Below, piece after piece: positions 18,815 to 27,647 of a stretch of 64,000 bases of DNA. The translations under genes and the position numbers were made by a program. How positions within the stretch are numbered: position 1 is the first letter of the stretch; each line of letters begins with the position of its first letter. Source of the DNA: Pseudomonas brassicacearum (GTDB taxonomy: Bacteria > Pseudomonadota > Gammaproteobacteria > Pseudomonadales > Pseudomonadaceae); assembly GCF_009601685.2 (NCBI RefSeq), contig NZ_CP045701.2:3844001-3908000 (forward strand). Reading direction: 5' to 3'. The notes below the pieces were generated by a model. That model saw only the letters and a list, made by a program, of their open reading frames with translations, was not told the origin of the DNA and made no database searches.

Positions 18815-19575
18815 GAATCCAACTCCTGAACCACCGCCGACTCATTCAGTTGCAACACCGGCTCGAGCTCCAAACGAATGTCACGCCAGAACACCTGCCC
18901 CAGTCCGGTCAGCAACAACACCATCGCCAGGATCGCCAGCCCCAGGCGAAAGCCGTCCGGCAGTGACTCTTGCACCGGCATGCGCACTGGCGGCGTCGCC
19001 GAAGCCAGCGCCAGGCGCTGGCTGACGTCGACGTAATCGGGCTCGTGTTGCCAGGCGAACGTGAACAGCGCCGCGCGCCACTTTGCATGCTGAAGCTGGC
19101 CAGGCTCGCCACGCAATCGCCCCTGGAACCCGAGGATCAGGCATTGCAGGTAGACATTCGCCAGGTCCCGGGTGCCGGGCATCTGCTCGTCCAGCAGTTT
19201 CTTGATCGCCGCGGGCAAGCGCTCGCCGGCCTGGCGACTGGCATACATGCGTGACTCGAGGGGGTGCTGCTGCCAGGCCAGTTGTCCGGGCCAAGGGCTG
19301 AACAGCAAGGTTTCGTCCACCAGCGCCACGAAGGCATAGACCAGCGCCTTGACCTGCTCGGTGGCGGCATCGCCGACGGTGGCGAAGGCCACCCGCCACA
19401 GACGCTGGGCGCCGCGCCCGGAAAACTCCACCACCCGATTGACCAATACCGCAGGGTCGCTGTCCCTGGGCAAGTCTTGCCACTCCTGGGACCACTTCAG
19501 CCAGGCCTGGCGAAAAGCGCTGCTCAGCGGCGCCTCATGCAGACTCCGAACCGCCCCGCCACTTCCATCAGGCAT
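18811..19575 (-). CDS. tssL: Type VI secretion protein TssL (DotU)
   Basis: 254 residues: a cytosolic DotU domain with the conserved FVALVDETLLFSPWPG and LQCLILGFQGRLRG segments, and one C-terminal transmembrane helix (LGLAILAMVLLLTGLG). It has no peptidoglycan-binding OmpA extension, so cell-wall anchoring must come from elsewhere. It sits between tssK and tssM in one leftward operon. Confidence 0.93.
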   Translation of the reverse strand: MPDGSGGAVRSLHEAPLSSAFRQAWLKWSQEWQDLPRDSDPAVLVNRVVEFSGRGAQRLWRVAFATVGDAATEQVKALVYAFVALVDETLLFSPWPGQLAWQQHPLESRMYASRQAGERLPAAIKKLLDEQMPGTRDLANVYLQCLILGFQGRLRGEPGQLQHAKWRAALFTFAWQHEPDYVDVSQRLALASATPPVRMPVQESLPDGFRLGLAILAMVLLLTGLGQVFWRDIRLELEPVLQLNESAVVQELDS

Positions 19576-19593
19576 ACGACTCCCCTTTTGCGA

Positions 19594-20925
19594 TCAGGCA
19601 CTTTCACTGGCTTGCGCCACGAACAACACCACTTGCCACGGGCTGCTGGCCTGGGCCGATGCCGGCGCCACGATGTGCAGCGGCAATTGCGCGTCGAACC
19701 ATTGCCCGCTGGCGGCCACCACGAACAAACGGGTGTCGTCGCCCACGCTGTAGGCCACCTGTTCGTTGCGGCTCATGGCCTGGTGGGGCAGACCGCTCAT
19801 GCGTTGCCGGCTCAGCAGCGGGATGTGCCGCGCCGACGCGATGATCGCCCCGCGCAACCAGTCGGCCGCCGCCTGCTCGCTGGCGCCGTTGGGCATGCGC
19901 AGGCCGATCACCAGGCGTTGCTCCGGCTGGTCATCGGGCAACTGGATCGAGAAGACCTGCTCATCGCGTTCGAAGGCCAGGCTGCGATAGCCGGCACGAA
20001 CCAGTTCCAGGGTGGTTTCCAGCCAGTCGAGCAACGGCTCGTAGCCGCGCTGCAATTCGAGGAAATCCAGCGGCGCGAAGGCCGGGACGCCCGCCAGCGG
20101 ATCGAGGGCCGACCAGCTCCCGGCCAGCCCCAGCAGCAAACCGTAGAGCGCCTGGGGCGTCGCCACCCGGGTGCTCAGCGCCCCTTCGACTTCCGGCAAG
20201 CGCGCCCACAAGGCGGTCAATTGCCGGCGGATCTCCATGGCATCGTCCTGGTTGCCGGCCGCCTGGGCCTGGCGCAAGCGGCCGGCGAGAAACATGCACT
20301 TTTCCCGGGCCCGGGCGCACACCCCGGCGACCCGTCGACCGAGGGCCGACTCCGGCAACAGGATCGGCGTCGGCGGGGTGTAGGGCACGCGCCAGAAGCC
20401 GCCGCCCTCCTTGCGGATGCGCAACAACGGCAGGCAGATCGAATCGGCCTTGCTCAGTTGCGTACACAACCTCGGGTTGGGTCGCCAGACGGTGACCGAC
20501 TCGGGAAATGCACCGCTGGTGAGGTCCGGCAACGCCTCGCCAACCACCGATTGCAGGCGCCCCTTGAGCGGCACCAATTGCCCGGCGCGCCACAGTGGGC
20601 TGACGGCCAGGTACACCGTCACGGTGGCGTCGTCGGTCTTGTCGATCGCCTCGCCGATATCCAGCTCCAGGGTCGGCCCGACACCAGCCTGCAGGTTGAC
20701 CGGCAAGCCGTCCGGCAAGGTGCCTTGCAGTTGCAGCAGCCGCACCTGGCCGGCGCTGAGGGCCGAAGGATCGACTTCCAGCTCGCTGACACCCCAGAAC
20801 CAAGGGTTGCAGGCCCCGGCAAAGTGCGCGGCCAGGGCCTCGGCACGCAGCCCTTGCAATTGAAAATGCTGGGGCAGCAATTGCATGCCCTCATGCCAGC
20901 ACACCGCGTCAGGTAACAGACTCAT
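19594..20925 (-). CDS. tssK: Type VI secretion baseplate protein TssK
   Basis: 443 residues, the usual length. TssK trimers connect the baseplate to TssL/TssM. It starts MSLLPDAVCWHEGMQLLPQH; the W-x-EGM-x-L-x-PQHFQ motif is diagnostic. ATG 20925 is used because the longer frame to 20976 adds non-conserved residues. It lies 18 bases upstream of tssL and 47 bases downstream of tssJ. Confidence 0.95.
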   Translation of the reverse strand: MSLLPDAVCWHEGMQLLPQHFQLQGLRAEALAAHFAGACNPWFWGVSELEVDPSALSAGQVRLLQLQGTLPDGLPVNLQAGVGPTLELDIGEAIDKTDDATVTVYLAVSPLWRAGQLVPLKGRLQSVVGEALPDLTSGAFPESVTVWRPNPRLCTQLSKADSICLPLLRIRKEGGGFWRVPYTPPTPILLPESALGRRVAGVCARAREKCMFLAGRLRQAQAAGNQDDAMEIRRQLTALWARLPEVEGALSTRVATPQALYGLLLGLAGSWSALDPLAGVPAFAPLDFLELQRGYEPLLDWLETTLELVRAGYRSLAFERDEQVFSIQLPDDQPEQRLVIGLRMPNGASEQAAADWLRGAIIASARHIPLLSRQRMSGLPHQAMSRNEQVAYSVGDDTRLFVVAASGQWFDAQLPLHIVAPASAQASSPWQVVLFVAQASESA

Positions 20926-20972
20926 ACGACTCCCTTCGACATCCCAATGTCGCCGCACAAGGCGGCACGCGG

Positions 20973-21440
20973 TCACTCAAGCTGGCCTTTATCGAGCTGA
21001 CCATCATTCACGAGGGTCATCTCGCGACTGTCGAACTTCAGCCAGGCCTTGCGCTGATCGTCCAGCCGAAGCCGGTGGGCTCCGGGAGTGTTATAGCTGG
21101 CGAAGACCAAAAGTCCAGCGGCGCGCCGGCCCTCCAACGGGAAGGGTTGGCGGTCGATGAATTGCCCCGGGACCAGCTCCAGCCCCCACACCGACATGAG
21201 TTGACGATAGTCGCGCTGGAACTGTTCCCGCTCGGCGAACCATTGGCTGGCAGTGATGCCCGACAGTTGTTTGAGCAGGTCCGGGTCGTTCACGGCGATG
21301 AAATCCACGGCGATCGGTGTGTCGTCATTGGCGCCGGCAGCGACGTCCAGGGTCAGGCTGTCCAGGTCGACGCTGGGGGCAAAAAGCGAGCAACCGGTGA
21401 GCGCCAGGCTCAAAAGAAATCCGAAAAAAAAACCACGCAA
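20973..21440 (-). CDS. tssJ: Type VI secretion outer-membrane lipoprotein TssJ
   Basis: 155 residues with a lipoprotein signal peptide: hydrophobic FFFGFLLSLALTGCS with lipobox LTGC, the Cys at about residue 17. TssJ anchors TssM to the outer membrane. No in-frame ATG exists nearby. The start is TTG 21440, supported by AGGAAG eight bases upstream, an uncommon codon that may limit yield. It is the first gene of the leftward arm. Confidence 0.9.
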   Translation of the reverse strand: MRGFFFGFLLSLALTGCSLFAPSVDLDSLTLDVAAGANDDTPIAVDFIAVNDPDLLKQLSGITASQWFAEREQFQRDYRQLMSVWGLELVPGQFIDRQPFPLEGRRAAGLLVFASYNTPGAHRLRLDDQRKAWLKFDSREMTLVNDGQLDKGQLE

Positions 21441-21664
21441 AATGAATCTTCCTTTTCTCAGCGGTCAAAAATTGTTTTTGCTTGCTTTTTTATAGACCTG
21501 TTCTAGCGTCTTGGGTAGTTCGACCCACACGGTCGAATGCACCAGGTTCGTCAAGGGAATGACAGTTTTTCTGCCGTCCATTTGCAACCTGCGGATCAGC
21601 AAGGGAATGCGATGAGCGGGACTCCCGATGCATTGCGCCCACACATGCATCGGAGTCGGCCGCC
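21441..21664. promoter_or_regulatory. Divergent T6SS promoter region
   Basis: 224 bases separate the divergent tssJ and tssB starts and must hold both promoters. I could not assign -10/-35 or sigma54 elements confidently. The right end carries the hairpin at 21620-21657. No coding sequence is supported. Confidence 0.5.
21620..21657 (+). promoter_or_regulatory. Hairpin covering the tssB ribosome-binding site
   Basis: GACTCCCGATGCA (21620-21632) pairs with TGCATCGGAGTC (21646-21657) apart from one bulged base, across a 13-base loop. The right arm contains GGAG (21652-21655), the tssB Shine-Dalgarno, nine bases before the ATG at 21665. A folded leader would therefore block initiation, giving a plausible point of post-transcriptional control of the sheath operon. 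Confidence 0.5.
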
Positions 21665-22225
21665 ATGGCAGAAAGTACCCAGCACAAGCTCGACAGAATC
21701 CGTCCTCCCCGCGTCCAGATCACCTATGACGTGGAAATCGGCAACGCCATCGAGAAAAAAGAATTGCCACTGGTGGTCGGCATTCTGGCCGACCTCTCAG
21801 GCAAGCCACTGGACCCGCTGCCCAAGCTCAATGAGCGGCGCTTTACCGAAATCGATCGGGACAATTTCAACGAGGTGCTCGCCTCCATCTCCCCCCGCGC
21901 CACGCTCCAGGTGAACAACACCCTCAGCGGCGACGACAGCAAGCTCAACATCGAACTCAACTTCCGTCACATCGACGACTTCGATCCGGTCAAGGTCGTG
22001 GAACAGGTCACGCCGCTGCGCCGGTTGTTCGAAGCGCGCCAACGCCTGCGAGACCTTTTGACCAAGCTCGATGGCAACGACGACCTGGACAAGCTGCTGC
22101 GCGACGTGATCGCCAACACCGAAGGCCTGCAGGAAATCAAGTCGGCCCGACCCCAGGACGTACCGCCAGAGCTGCCTGCCGCGGCCGCCAACGATGACCC
22201 TGCCCCGGCCGAACCACAGGCCTGA
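21665..22225 (+). CDS. tssB: Type VI secretion sheath small subunit TssB
   Basis: 186 residues (VipA/TssB). Conserved N-terminal segments are PPRVQITYDVEIG and LPLVVGILADLSG, with LNERRFTEIDRDNF following. TssB and TssC form the contractile sheath that propels the Hcp tube. It is the first gene of the rightward arm and is followed by tssC after 30 bases. The C-terminus is a Pro/Ala-rich tail of low complexity. Confidence 0.96.
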   Translation: MAESTQHKLDRIRPPRVQITYDVEIGNAIEKKELPLVVGILADLSGKPLDPLPKLNERRFTEIDRDNFNEVLASISPRATLQVNNTLSGDDSKLNIELNFRHIDDFDPVKVVEQVTPLRRLFEARQRLRDLLTKLDGNDDLDKLLRDVIANTEGLQEIKSARPQDVPPELPAAAANDDPAPAEPQA

Positions 22226-22255
22226 TCGCGCGCATCATTCACGGGAGATAACGCC

Positions 22256-23737
22256 ATGCCTGCTTCATCCAGCGCTCAAACCAGCGAGAGCACGACCCAG
22301 ACCCTGTCCCTGCTGGACAAGATCATCGCCGAAGGCCGCATGGCCCACGACGATAGCCAGCAAGACTACGCCCGCGACATGCTGGCCGAATTCGCCACCC
22401 AGGTCCTCGACGAAGGCATGGCCATCGACAAGGACACCGTGGCGATGATCAACGACCGCATCAGCCAGATCGACCAGTTGATCAGCGCCCAGCTCAACGA
22501 AGTGCTGCACCATCCCGACCTGCAGAAGCTCGAAGCCTCCTGGCGCGGCCTGCACCTGCTGGTGCAGAACACCGAAACCAGCACCCGGCTCAAGTTGCGC
22601 CTGCTCAACGTCACCCAGAAAGAACTGCAGAACGATCTGGAAAAAGCCGTCGAATTCGACCAGAGCGCGCTGTTCAAGAAGATCTACGAGGAAGAATACG
22701 GGACCTTCGGCGGACACCCGTTCAGCCTGCTGGTAGGCGACTACACCTTTGGCCGGCATCCGCAGGACATCGGCCTGCTGGAAAAACTCTCGAACGTCGC
22801 CGCTGCCGCGCACGCCCCGTTCATTGCCGCCGCCAGCCCACGGTTGTTCGACATGACCAGCTTCACCGAGCTGGCGATACCCAGGGACCTGTCGAAGATT
22901 TTCGAGAGCCAGGAGCTGATCAAATGGCGCGCCTTCCGTGAAAGCGAAGACTCGCGCTACGTGTCCCTGGTGCTGCCGCACTTCCTGCTGCGCCTGCCCT
23001 ACGGCCCGGACACGCTGCCGGTGGAAGGCATCAACTACGTCGAAGACGTCAACGGCACCGACCACAGCAAATACCTGTGGGGCAACGCCGCCTGGACGCT
23101 GGCGCAACGCATCACCGAAGCCTTCGCCAAATATGGCTGGTGCGCAGCCATTCGCGGGGCCGAGGGCGGTGGCGCGGTCGAAGGCCTGCCGGCCCATACC
23201 TTCCGCACCAGTTCCGGGGATCTGTCGCTCAAATGCCCAACCGAAGTGGCGATCACCGACCGCCGTGAAAAAGAACTCAACGACCTGGGCTTCATCTCCC
23301 TGTGCCACAAGAAAAACAGCGACGTGGCGGTGTTCTTCGGCGGCCAGACCACCAACAAGGCCAAGGCCTACAACACCAACGAGGCCAACGCCAACGCGCG
23401 GATCTCGGCCATGTTGCCGTATGTGCTGGCGGCCTCGCGTTTCGCCCATTACCTGAAGGTGATCATGCGCGACAAGGTCGGCAGTTTCATGACCCGCGAC
23501 AACGTGCAGACCTACCTCAACAACTGGATCGCCGACTACGTGCTGATCAACGACAACGCGCCGCAAGAGATCAAGGCGCAATACCCGTTGCGCGAAGCCC
23601 GGGTGGACGTGACAGAAGTGGCCGGCAAGCCAGGGGCCTACAAGGCCACGGTGTTCTTGCGGCCGCACTTCCAGCTGGAAGAGCTGACCGCCTCGATCCG
23701 CCTGGTGGCGACCCTGCCGCCACCGGTAGCTGCCTGA
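22256..23737 (+). CDS. tssC: Type VI secretion sheath large subunit TssC
   Basis: 493 residues, standard for VipB/TssC. Diagnostic stretches include ASWRGLHLLVQNTE, FGGHPFSLLVGDY and the C-terminal ARVDVTEVAGKPGAYKA strand that completes the sheath handshake. It co-assembles with TssB and is recycled by ClpV. It is separated from hcp by about 190 bases containing an intra-operon repeat. Confidence 0.97.
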   Translation: MPASSSAQTSESTTQTLSLLDKIIAEGRMAHDDSQQDYARDMLAEFATQVLDEGMAIDKDTVAMINDRISQIDQLISAQLNEVLHHPDLQKLEASWRGLHLLVQNTETSTRLKLRLLNVTQKELQNDLEKAVEFDQSALFKKIYEEEYGTFGGHPFSLLVGDYTFGRHPQDIGLLEKLSNVAAAAHAPFIAAASPRLFDMTSFTELAIPRDLSKIFESQELIKWRAFRESEDSRYVSLVLPHFLLRLPYGPDTLPVEGINYVEDVNGTDHSKYLWGNAAWTLAQRITEAFAKYGWCAAIRGAEGGGAVEGLPAHTFRTSSGDLSLKCPTEVAITDRREKELNDLGFISLCHKKNSDVAVFFGGQTTNKAKAYNTNEANANARISAMLPYVLAASRFAHYLKVIMRDKVGSFMTRDNVQTYLNNWIADYVLINDNAPQEIKAQYPLREARVDVTEVAGKPGAYKATVFLRPHFQLEELTASIRLVATLPPPVAA

Positions 23738-23771
23738 CCGCCTTGGCAAGGGAGCAAGCTCCCACTGCCCT

Positions 23772-23883
23772 CTGTAGGAGCTGACTGTAGGAGCTGACGA
23801 GTGCAACGAGGCTGCGATCTTTCCAAGGACGCTTGAGTCCCAAGCGAAAGATCAAAAGATCGCAGCCTTCGGCAGCTCCTACA
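23772..23883 (+). repeat. GTAGGAGCTG/GCGATCTTT family repeat, copy 2 (inside the T6SS operon)
   Basis: CTGTAGGAGCTGACGAGTGC ... AGGCTGCGATCTTT ... AAAGATCAAAAGATCGCAGC ... GGCAGCTCCTACA, a long imperfect hairpin. It follows tssC and precedes hcp by about 45 bases, so it is transcribed within the operon. The left end has a short duplicated GTAGGAGCTGACT. It could terminate, stabilise or process mRNA so that hcp is expressed separately. Confidence 0.88.
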
Positions 23884-23928
23884 GGTACCGGGCACTACCT
23901 CATTCGTCTTCTTCAGGAGTTCCACACA

Positions 23929-24426
23929 ATGGATGCAATCATTCTCGACCTCGGCGGCGACATCAAGGGCGACAGCTTGCTGGAGGGTTTCACGGACAAG
24001 ATCGAAGTCATGTCCTACAGCCACAACGTGGCGATGCAGGTCACCAACGACGTCAGCAACTCGGAGCGCACTTCCGGCCGGCCGCACATCGGCGAATTCA
24101 CGCTGACTAAATTCGTCGACAGCTCCACCCCTTCGCTCAACGAGTATTGCTGTGCCGGCAAGCCGATCCCGCAAGCCGTCATCACCATTGGCCGCAATGC
24201 CGCCGAGGGCAGCGGCAAACTCATGCCGTTCATCATCTACACACTGACCAACGTCGTGCTGTCCAACGTCAGTGTCAGCGGCGGCACCGGCGGCAAACCG
24301 GTGGAAACCCTGTCGCTGAACTTCACCAAGATCAAATGGGAGCTCACCGCACAGAAAGACGATGGCACCAAGGAAGGCACGGCGGGCACGACCTGGGACC
24401 TGGCCGCCAACAAAATGACCAAGTAA
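23929..24426 (+). CDS. hcp: Type VI secretion tube protein Hcp
   Basis: 165 residues. Hexamers stack into the inner tube and chaperone small effectors. The N-terminus MDAIILDLGGDIKGDSLLEG and SNSERTSGRPHIGEF are typical of the H1-type Hcp subfamily. ATG 23929 has AGGAG upstream; the frame open further left runs through the repeat and is not coding. Its position between tssC and tssE matches H1-like clusters, though a TagJ gene is absent. Confidence 0.96.
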   Translation: MDAIILDLGGDIKGDSLLEGFTDKIEVMSYSHNVAMQVTNDVSNSERTSGRPHIGEFTLTKFVDSSTPSLNEYCCAGKPIPQAVITIGRNAAEGSGKLMPFIIYTLTNVVLSNVSVSGGTGGKPVETLSLNFTKIKWELTAQKDDGTKEGTAGTTWDLAANKMTK

Positions 24427-24439
24427 GGAAGCCGCGCCC

Positions 24440-24883
24440 ATGGCTGGCTTCGGGCTGCGCCCGCCCCTGTTCGAACGCCTGGCCAGCCCGGCGGACGATA
24501 CCCGGCGGGCGTTCGACCGACAGGCGCTGCAAGACTCGGTGCATGCCGAACTGTCGCGCCTGTTCAATACTCGACGCGGCCCACGGGCGCTGACCGAACC
24601 GCCAAGCATCCTGGACTACGGCATCGCCGACTGGACCGCGCTGCAACAGCAGCGCAGCGATGACCGGCGCCAACTGACCCGGGAAATCCGCCAGGCCATC
24701 ACCCACTTCGAACCTCGCCTGCGCCTGGGCGAGGTCGAGGTCTGCCCGGTGCCGGGCCATCCACAGCAACTGTGCATACGGTTGCTGGGCGAACTGCGTG
24801 GCGACTTGCATGCCTGGCCCGTGGCCTTTGTCATCGAGCACGCCAGCGACGGCCTTGAGGTACGACATGAGCGACTCGATTGA
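24440..24883 (+). CDS. tssE: Type VI secretion baseplate protein TssE
   Basis: 147 residues, gp25-like. The family signature appears as RGPRALTEPPSILDYGIADW, and a basic/acidic core (IRQAITHFEPRLRLGEVEV) contains the conserved E-P-R-L. It is part of the wedge that initiates sheath assembly. It starts 13 bases after hcp and overlaps the tssF start by 17 bases. Confidence 0.94.
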   Translation: MAGFGLRPPLFERLASPADDTRRAFDRQALQDSVHAELSRLFNTRRGPRALTEPPSILDYGIADWTALQQQRSDDRRQLTREIRQAITHFEPRLRLGEVEVCPVPGHPQQLCIRLLGELRGDLHAWPVAFVIEHASDGLEVRHERLD

Positions 24884-26657
24884 CCCGCAACTCTTGGACT
24901 ATTACCAACGCGAACTGACCTGGTTGCGGCATGCCGGGAGCCTGTTCGCCGAGCGCTATCCCAAGGTCGCCAGGCGCCTGGAGTTGTCCCCCGGCGAATG
25001 CCCCGATCCGCATGTCGAGCGCCTGCTGGAAGGTTTCGCACTGTTGGCCGCCCGCCTGCAACGCCGACTGGACGACGACTACGCCGAATTCAGCGATGCC
25101 CTGCTCGAACAGCTTTATCCGTTGGCCATGCGTCCCTTGCCGTCGTGCGCCATCGTGCAGTTCGAACCCGACCCCAGCAAAGGCAACTTGAACGAGGGCT
25201 ACCCGCTGCCCCGCGACACTCCGCTGTTCATCACCACGGACAAAGGCCAGAGCATTCATTTTCGGACCACCGCCGCCGTGCATTTATGGCCGGTGCAAAT
25301 CAGCGAGGCATTGCTGCTGGGCAGCGACGAAGCCCAGGCATTGACCGGCGTGGTCCGGGCACGCTCGGCCCTGCGCCTGGAGCTACGGTGCCTGGGCGAA
25401 AGCCAGTGGTCGACACTGGCGATCGATTCGCTGCGGGTGCACCTGGCGGCATCACCGATCATCAACGCCGGGCTGTACGACCTGCTGGGCGCGCACGCCA
25501 TCGAGGTCCTGGCCGGTGCGCCGGGCAGCGTGCCGGAGTCACTGACAGGCTTGCCACAAATCGTCGGCTTCGCCAGTGACCAGGTCTTGCTGCCGGACGA
25601 AGACGGCGTGCATCCCGGCATGCGCCTGCTGGCCGAGTACTTTGCCTTCCCGGATAAATTCGGTTTCTTCGACCTGCCACTGGCCGGCGCCACCAGCGAC
25701 GGCCCGTCCTTGTACCTGTACATCGTTTTCGACCGCCCCCCCACCAGCCGCCTGCCGCTGCAGGCCAGCGACATCGCCCTGGGCTGCACGCCGGTGATCA
25801 ACCTGTTTCCCAGGACTTCCGAGCCGCTGCGCCCGGATGGCACCCGCAGCGAGTACCGGTTGGTGGCCGACAGTCATCGGGAAAACAGCGTCGAGATCCA
25901 CAGCATCCGTGGCATGCGCGCCATGTCCAGCCAGGGCGTGCGCAAAGTGCCGGCCTATTACGGCAGCCAGCATGGCAACGACCAAACCTGTTATTGGCAT
26001 GCACGACGGGTCAGTGGCATGAGCCCGAACCGAATGGGCACCGACTTGATGGTCAGCCTGGTGGACACCCAGTTCGACCCGCTGGCCGACACGCGCGACT
26101 ACAGCCTCACCGCCGAACTGCTGTGCACCAACCGCCACCTGGCCCAGAGCCTGCCGGCTGGCACCCCGCTGGGTTTCGAGCGGCCGGGGCCGGTGGCCTG
26201 GGCGCGTCTGCGCAACCCACCCAGCCCACAAAGCCTGCCGCGCCTGGATGGCGAATCGCGCTGGCGGCTGGTGTCGCAACTGACCCTCAACCATTTGTCC
26301 CTGGTGGAAGGCCCCCAGGCATTGGACGCATTGCGCGAGATTCTCCAACTGCACAACCTGCGGGACGAGGCCAGCGCCCATCGCCAGATCGACGGCGTAT
26401 CGGGGCTCAGTTGCGACCGGGTCATCGCCCATGTCGGCGAGGACGCCTGGCGCGGCTGGCGAAACGGGCTGGAGGTGCGCCTGCAACTGGATCCGCAATA
26501 CTTCGTCGGTAACAGCGCCGTGCTGTTCTCCGGGGTGCTGGCGCAATTCTTTTCCCTTTACGCCACCGCCAATCGCTTCGTGCGCACCGTGCTGGTCCAG
26601 TCCGACAAGGAGGTGAAGACATGGCAACCCCAAGCCGGCAAACCCCTGGTGCTCTGA
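24867..26657 (+). CDS. tssF: Type VI secretion baseplate protein TssF
   Basis: 596 residues, usual length. It begins MSDSIDPQLLDYYQRELTWL and carries FAERYPKVARRL with PDPHVERLLEGFALLAARLQ, classic TssF (VasA/ImpG). ATG 24867 follows GAGG within the end of tssE; an upstream start at 24798 would add unrelated residues. TssF and TssG form the baseplate wedge. Confidence 0.96.
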   Translation: MSDSIDPQLLDYYQRELTWLRHAGSLFAERYPKVARRLELSPGECPDPHVERLLEGFALLAARLQRRLDDDYAEFSDALLEQLYPLAMRPLPSCAIVQFEPDPSKGNLNEGYPLPRDTPLFITTDKGQSIHFRTTAAVHLWPVQISEALLLGSDEAQALTGVVRARSALRLELRCLGESQWSTLAIDSLRVHLAASPIINAGLYDLLGAHAIEVLAGAPGSVPESLTGLPQIVGFASDQVLLPDEDGVHPGMRLLAEYFAFPDKFGFFDLPLAGATSDGPSLYLYIVFDRPPTSRLPLQASDIALGCTPVINLFPRTSEPLRPDGTRSEYRLVADSHRENSVEIHSIRGMRAMSSQGVRKVPAYYGSQHGNDQTCYWHARRVSGMSPNRMGTDLMVSLVDTQFDPLADTRDYSLTAELLCTNRHLAQSLPAGTPLGFERPGPVAWARLRNPPSPQSLPRLDGESRWRLVSQLTLNHLSLVEGPQALDALREILQLHNLRDEASAHRQIDGVSGLSCDRVIAHVGEDAWRGWRNGLEVRLQLDPQYFVGNSAVLFSGVLAQFFSLYATANRFVRTVLVQSDKEVKTWQPQAGKPLVL

Positions 26658-27646
26658 ACCTGAGCCAGCGCCTGCGGCGTGACCCGCAACGCTTCGAATG
26701 GCTCCAGGCCTTGCTGTTGCTCGAACGCGAACATCCCCAGGCCGAGCCCCTGGGCAGCGGCACCGCGCCGCACGCCGAAGCCTTGCGCCTGCGTGGGCCC
26801 TTGACGCCGCTGTTCGCCGCCAGCGAAGTGGAAAGCCTGGGCCAGGAACCCGGCCTGCCGCCAACCCTGACCACGCCGATCTTCGGCCTCGGCGGCCCCG
26901 ACGGCCCGTTGCCCTACGCCTACCAGGAATGGCTGCAACAACGGGCACGGGCCAAGGACTATGCCCCGGCGGAATTCCTCGACCTGTTCCAGCATCGCCT
27001 GCTCAGCCTGCTTTACAAGGTGATGCGCAAGCATCGCATCGCCGTGGGTTTTACCGCCCCAGGCGCATCTGCCGTACACGCGCAACTGCGGGCGTTGACC
27101 GGTCTGCTGCCCAAGGCCTTGCAGGAGCGCCAGGCCGCACCCGACTCGGCGGTACTGGCCTGCACCGCGCTGTACGCCGATGGCCGGCGCTCCCTGGACG
27201 GGTTCGCGGCGATTGTCCGCGAACAGTTCGGGCTGCCCGTGGAGCTGAAGGCCTACGAAGGTGGCTGGCGTGAAATCCCGCCGGCCAGCCGCAGCCGCTT
27301 GCAACCGGGCGGGCGCAACCTGTGCCTGGGCCGCAACGCGGTGGTCGGCACCCACGTCTGGGACGAACATGCCGGCGTGCGCCTGACCCTCGGCCCGCTG
27401 ACCACAAGCCAGGCCAACGCACTGCTGCCCAACGGCGAGACCCATCCACTGCTCGCCAGCCTCTACGCCCTGTACTTCGGCCCCGATCTGGATTGCACCC
27501 TGGTGCTGCTGATCCGTGGCGCCGGCCCGCTGCAACTGGACCGCCAGGCAGCGCCACGGCTGAACTGGAACGGTGGCCTGCAACGCCAGCCAACCCTCGC
27601 CGTGCAACGGATCGAAACCCGCCTTCGTCAGCCGGAGATTGCCTGA
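26621..27646 (+). CDS. tssG: Type VI secretion baseplate protein TssG
   Basis: 341 residues (VasB/ImpH). FGLGGPDGPLPYAYQEWLQQ and FLDLFQHRLLSLLYKV match the conserved G-P-x-G-P-L-P and FxDxFHHR regions. It overlaps tssF by 37 bases, implying coupled translation of the wedge partners. It is followed one base later by clpV. Confidence 0.95.
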   Translation: MATPSRQTPGALNLSQRLRRDPQRFEWLQALLLLEREHPQAEPLGSGTAPHAEALRLRGPLTPLFAASEVESLGQEPGLPPTLTTPIFGLGGPDGPLPYAYQEWLQQRARAKDYAPAEFLDLFQHRLLSLLYKVMRKHRIAVGFTAPGASAVHAQLRALTGLLPKALQERQAAPDSAVLACTALYADGRRSLDGFAAIVREQFGLPVELKAYEGGWREIPPASRSRLQPGGRNLCLGRNAVVGTHVWDEHAGVRLTLGPLTTSQANALLPNGETHPLLASLYALYFGPDLDCTLVLLIRGAGPLQLDRQAAPRLNWNGGLQRQPTLAVQRIETRLRQPEIA

Positions 27647-27647
27647 A

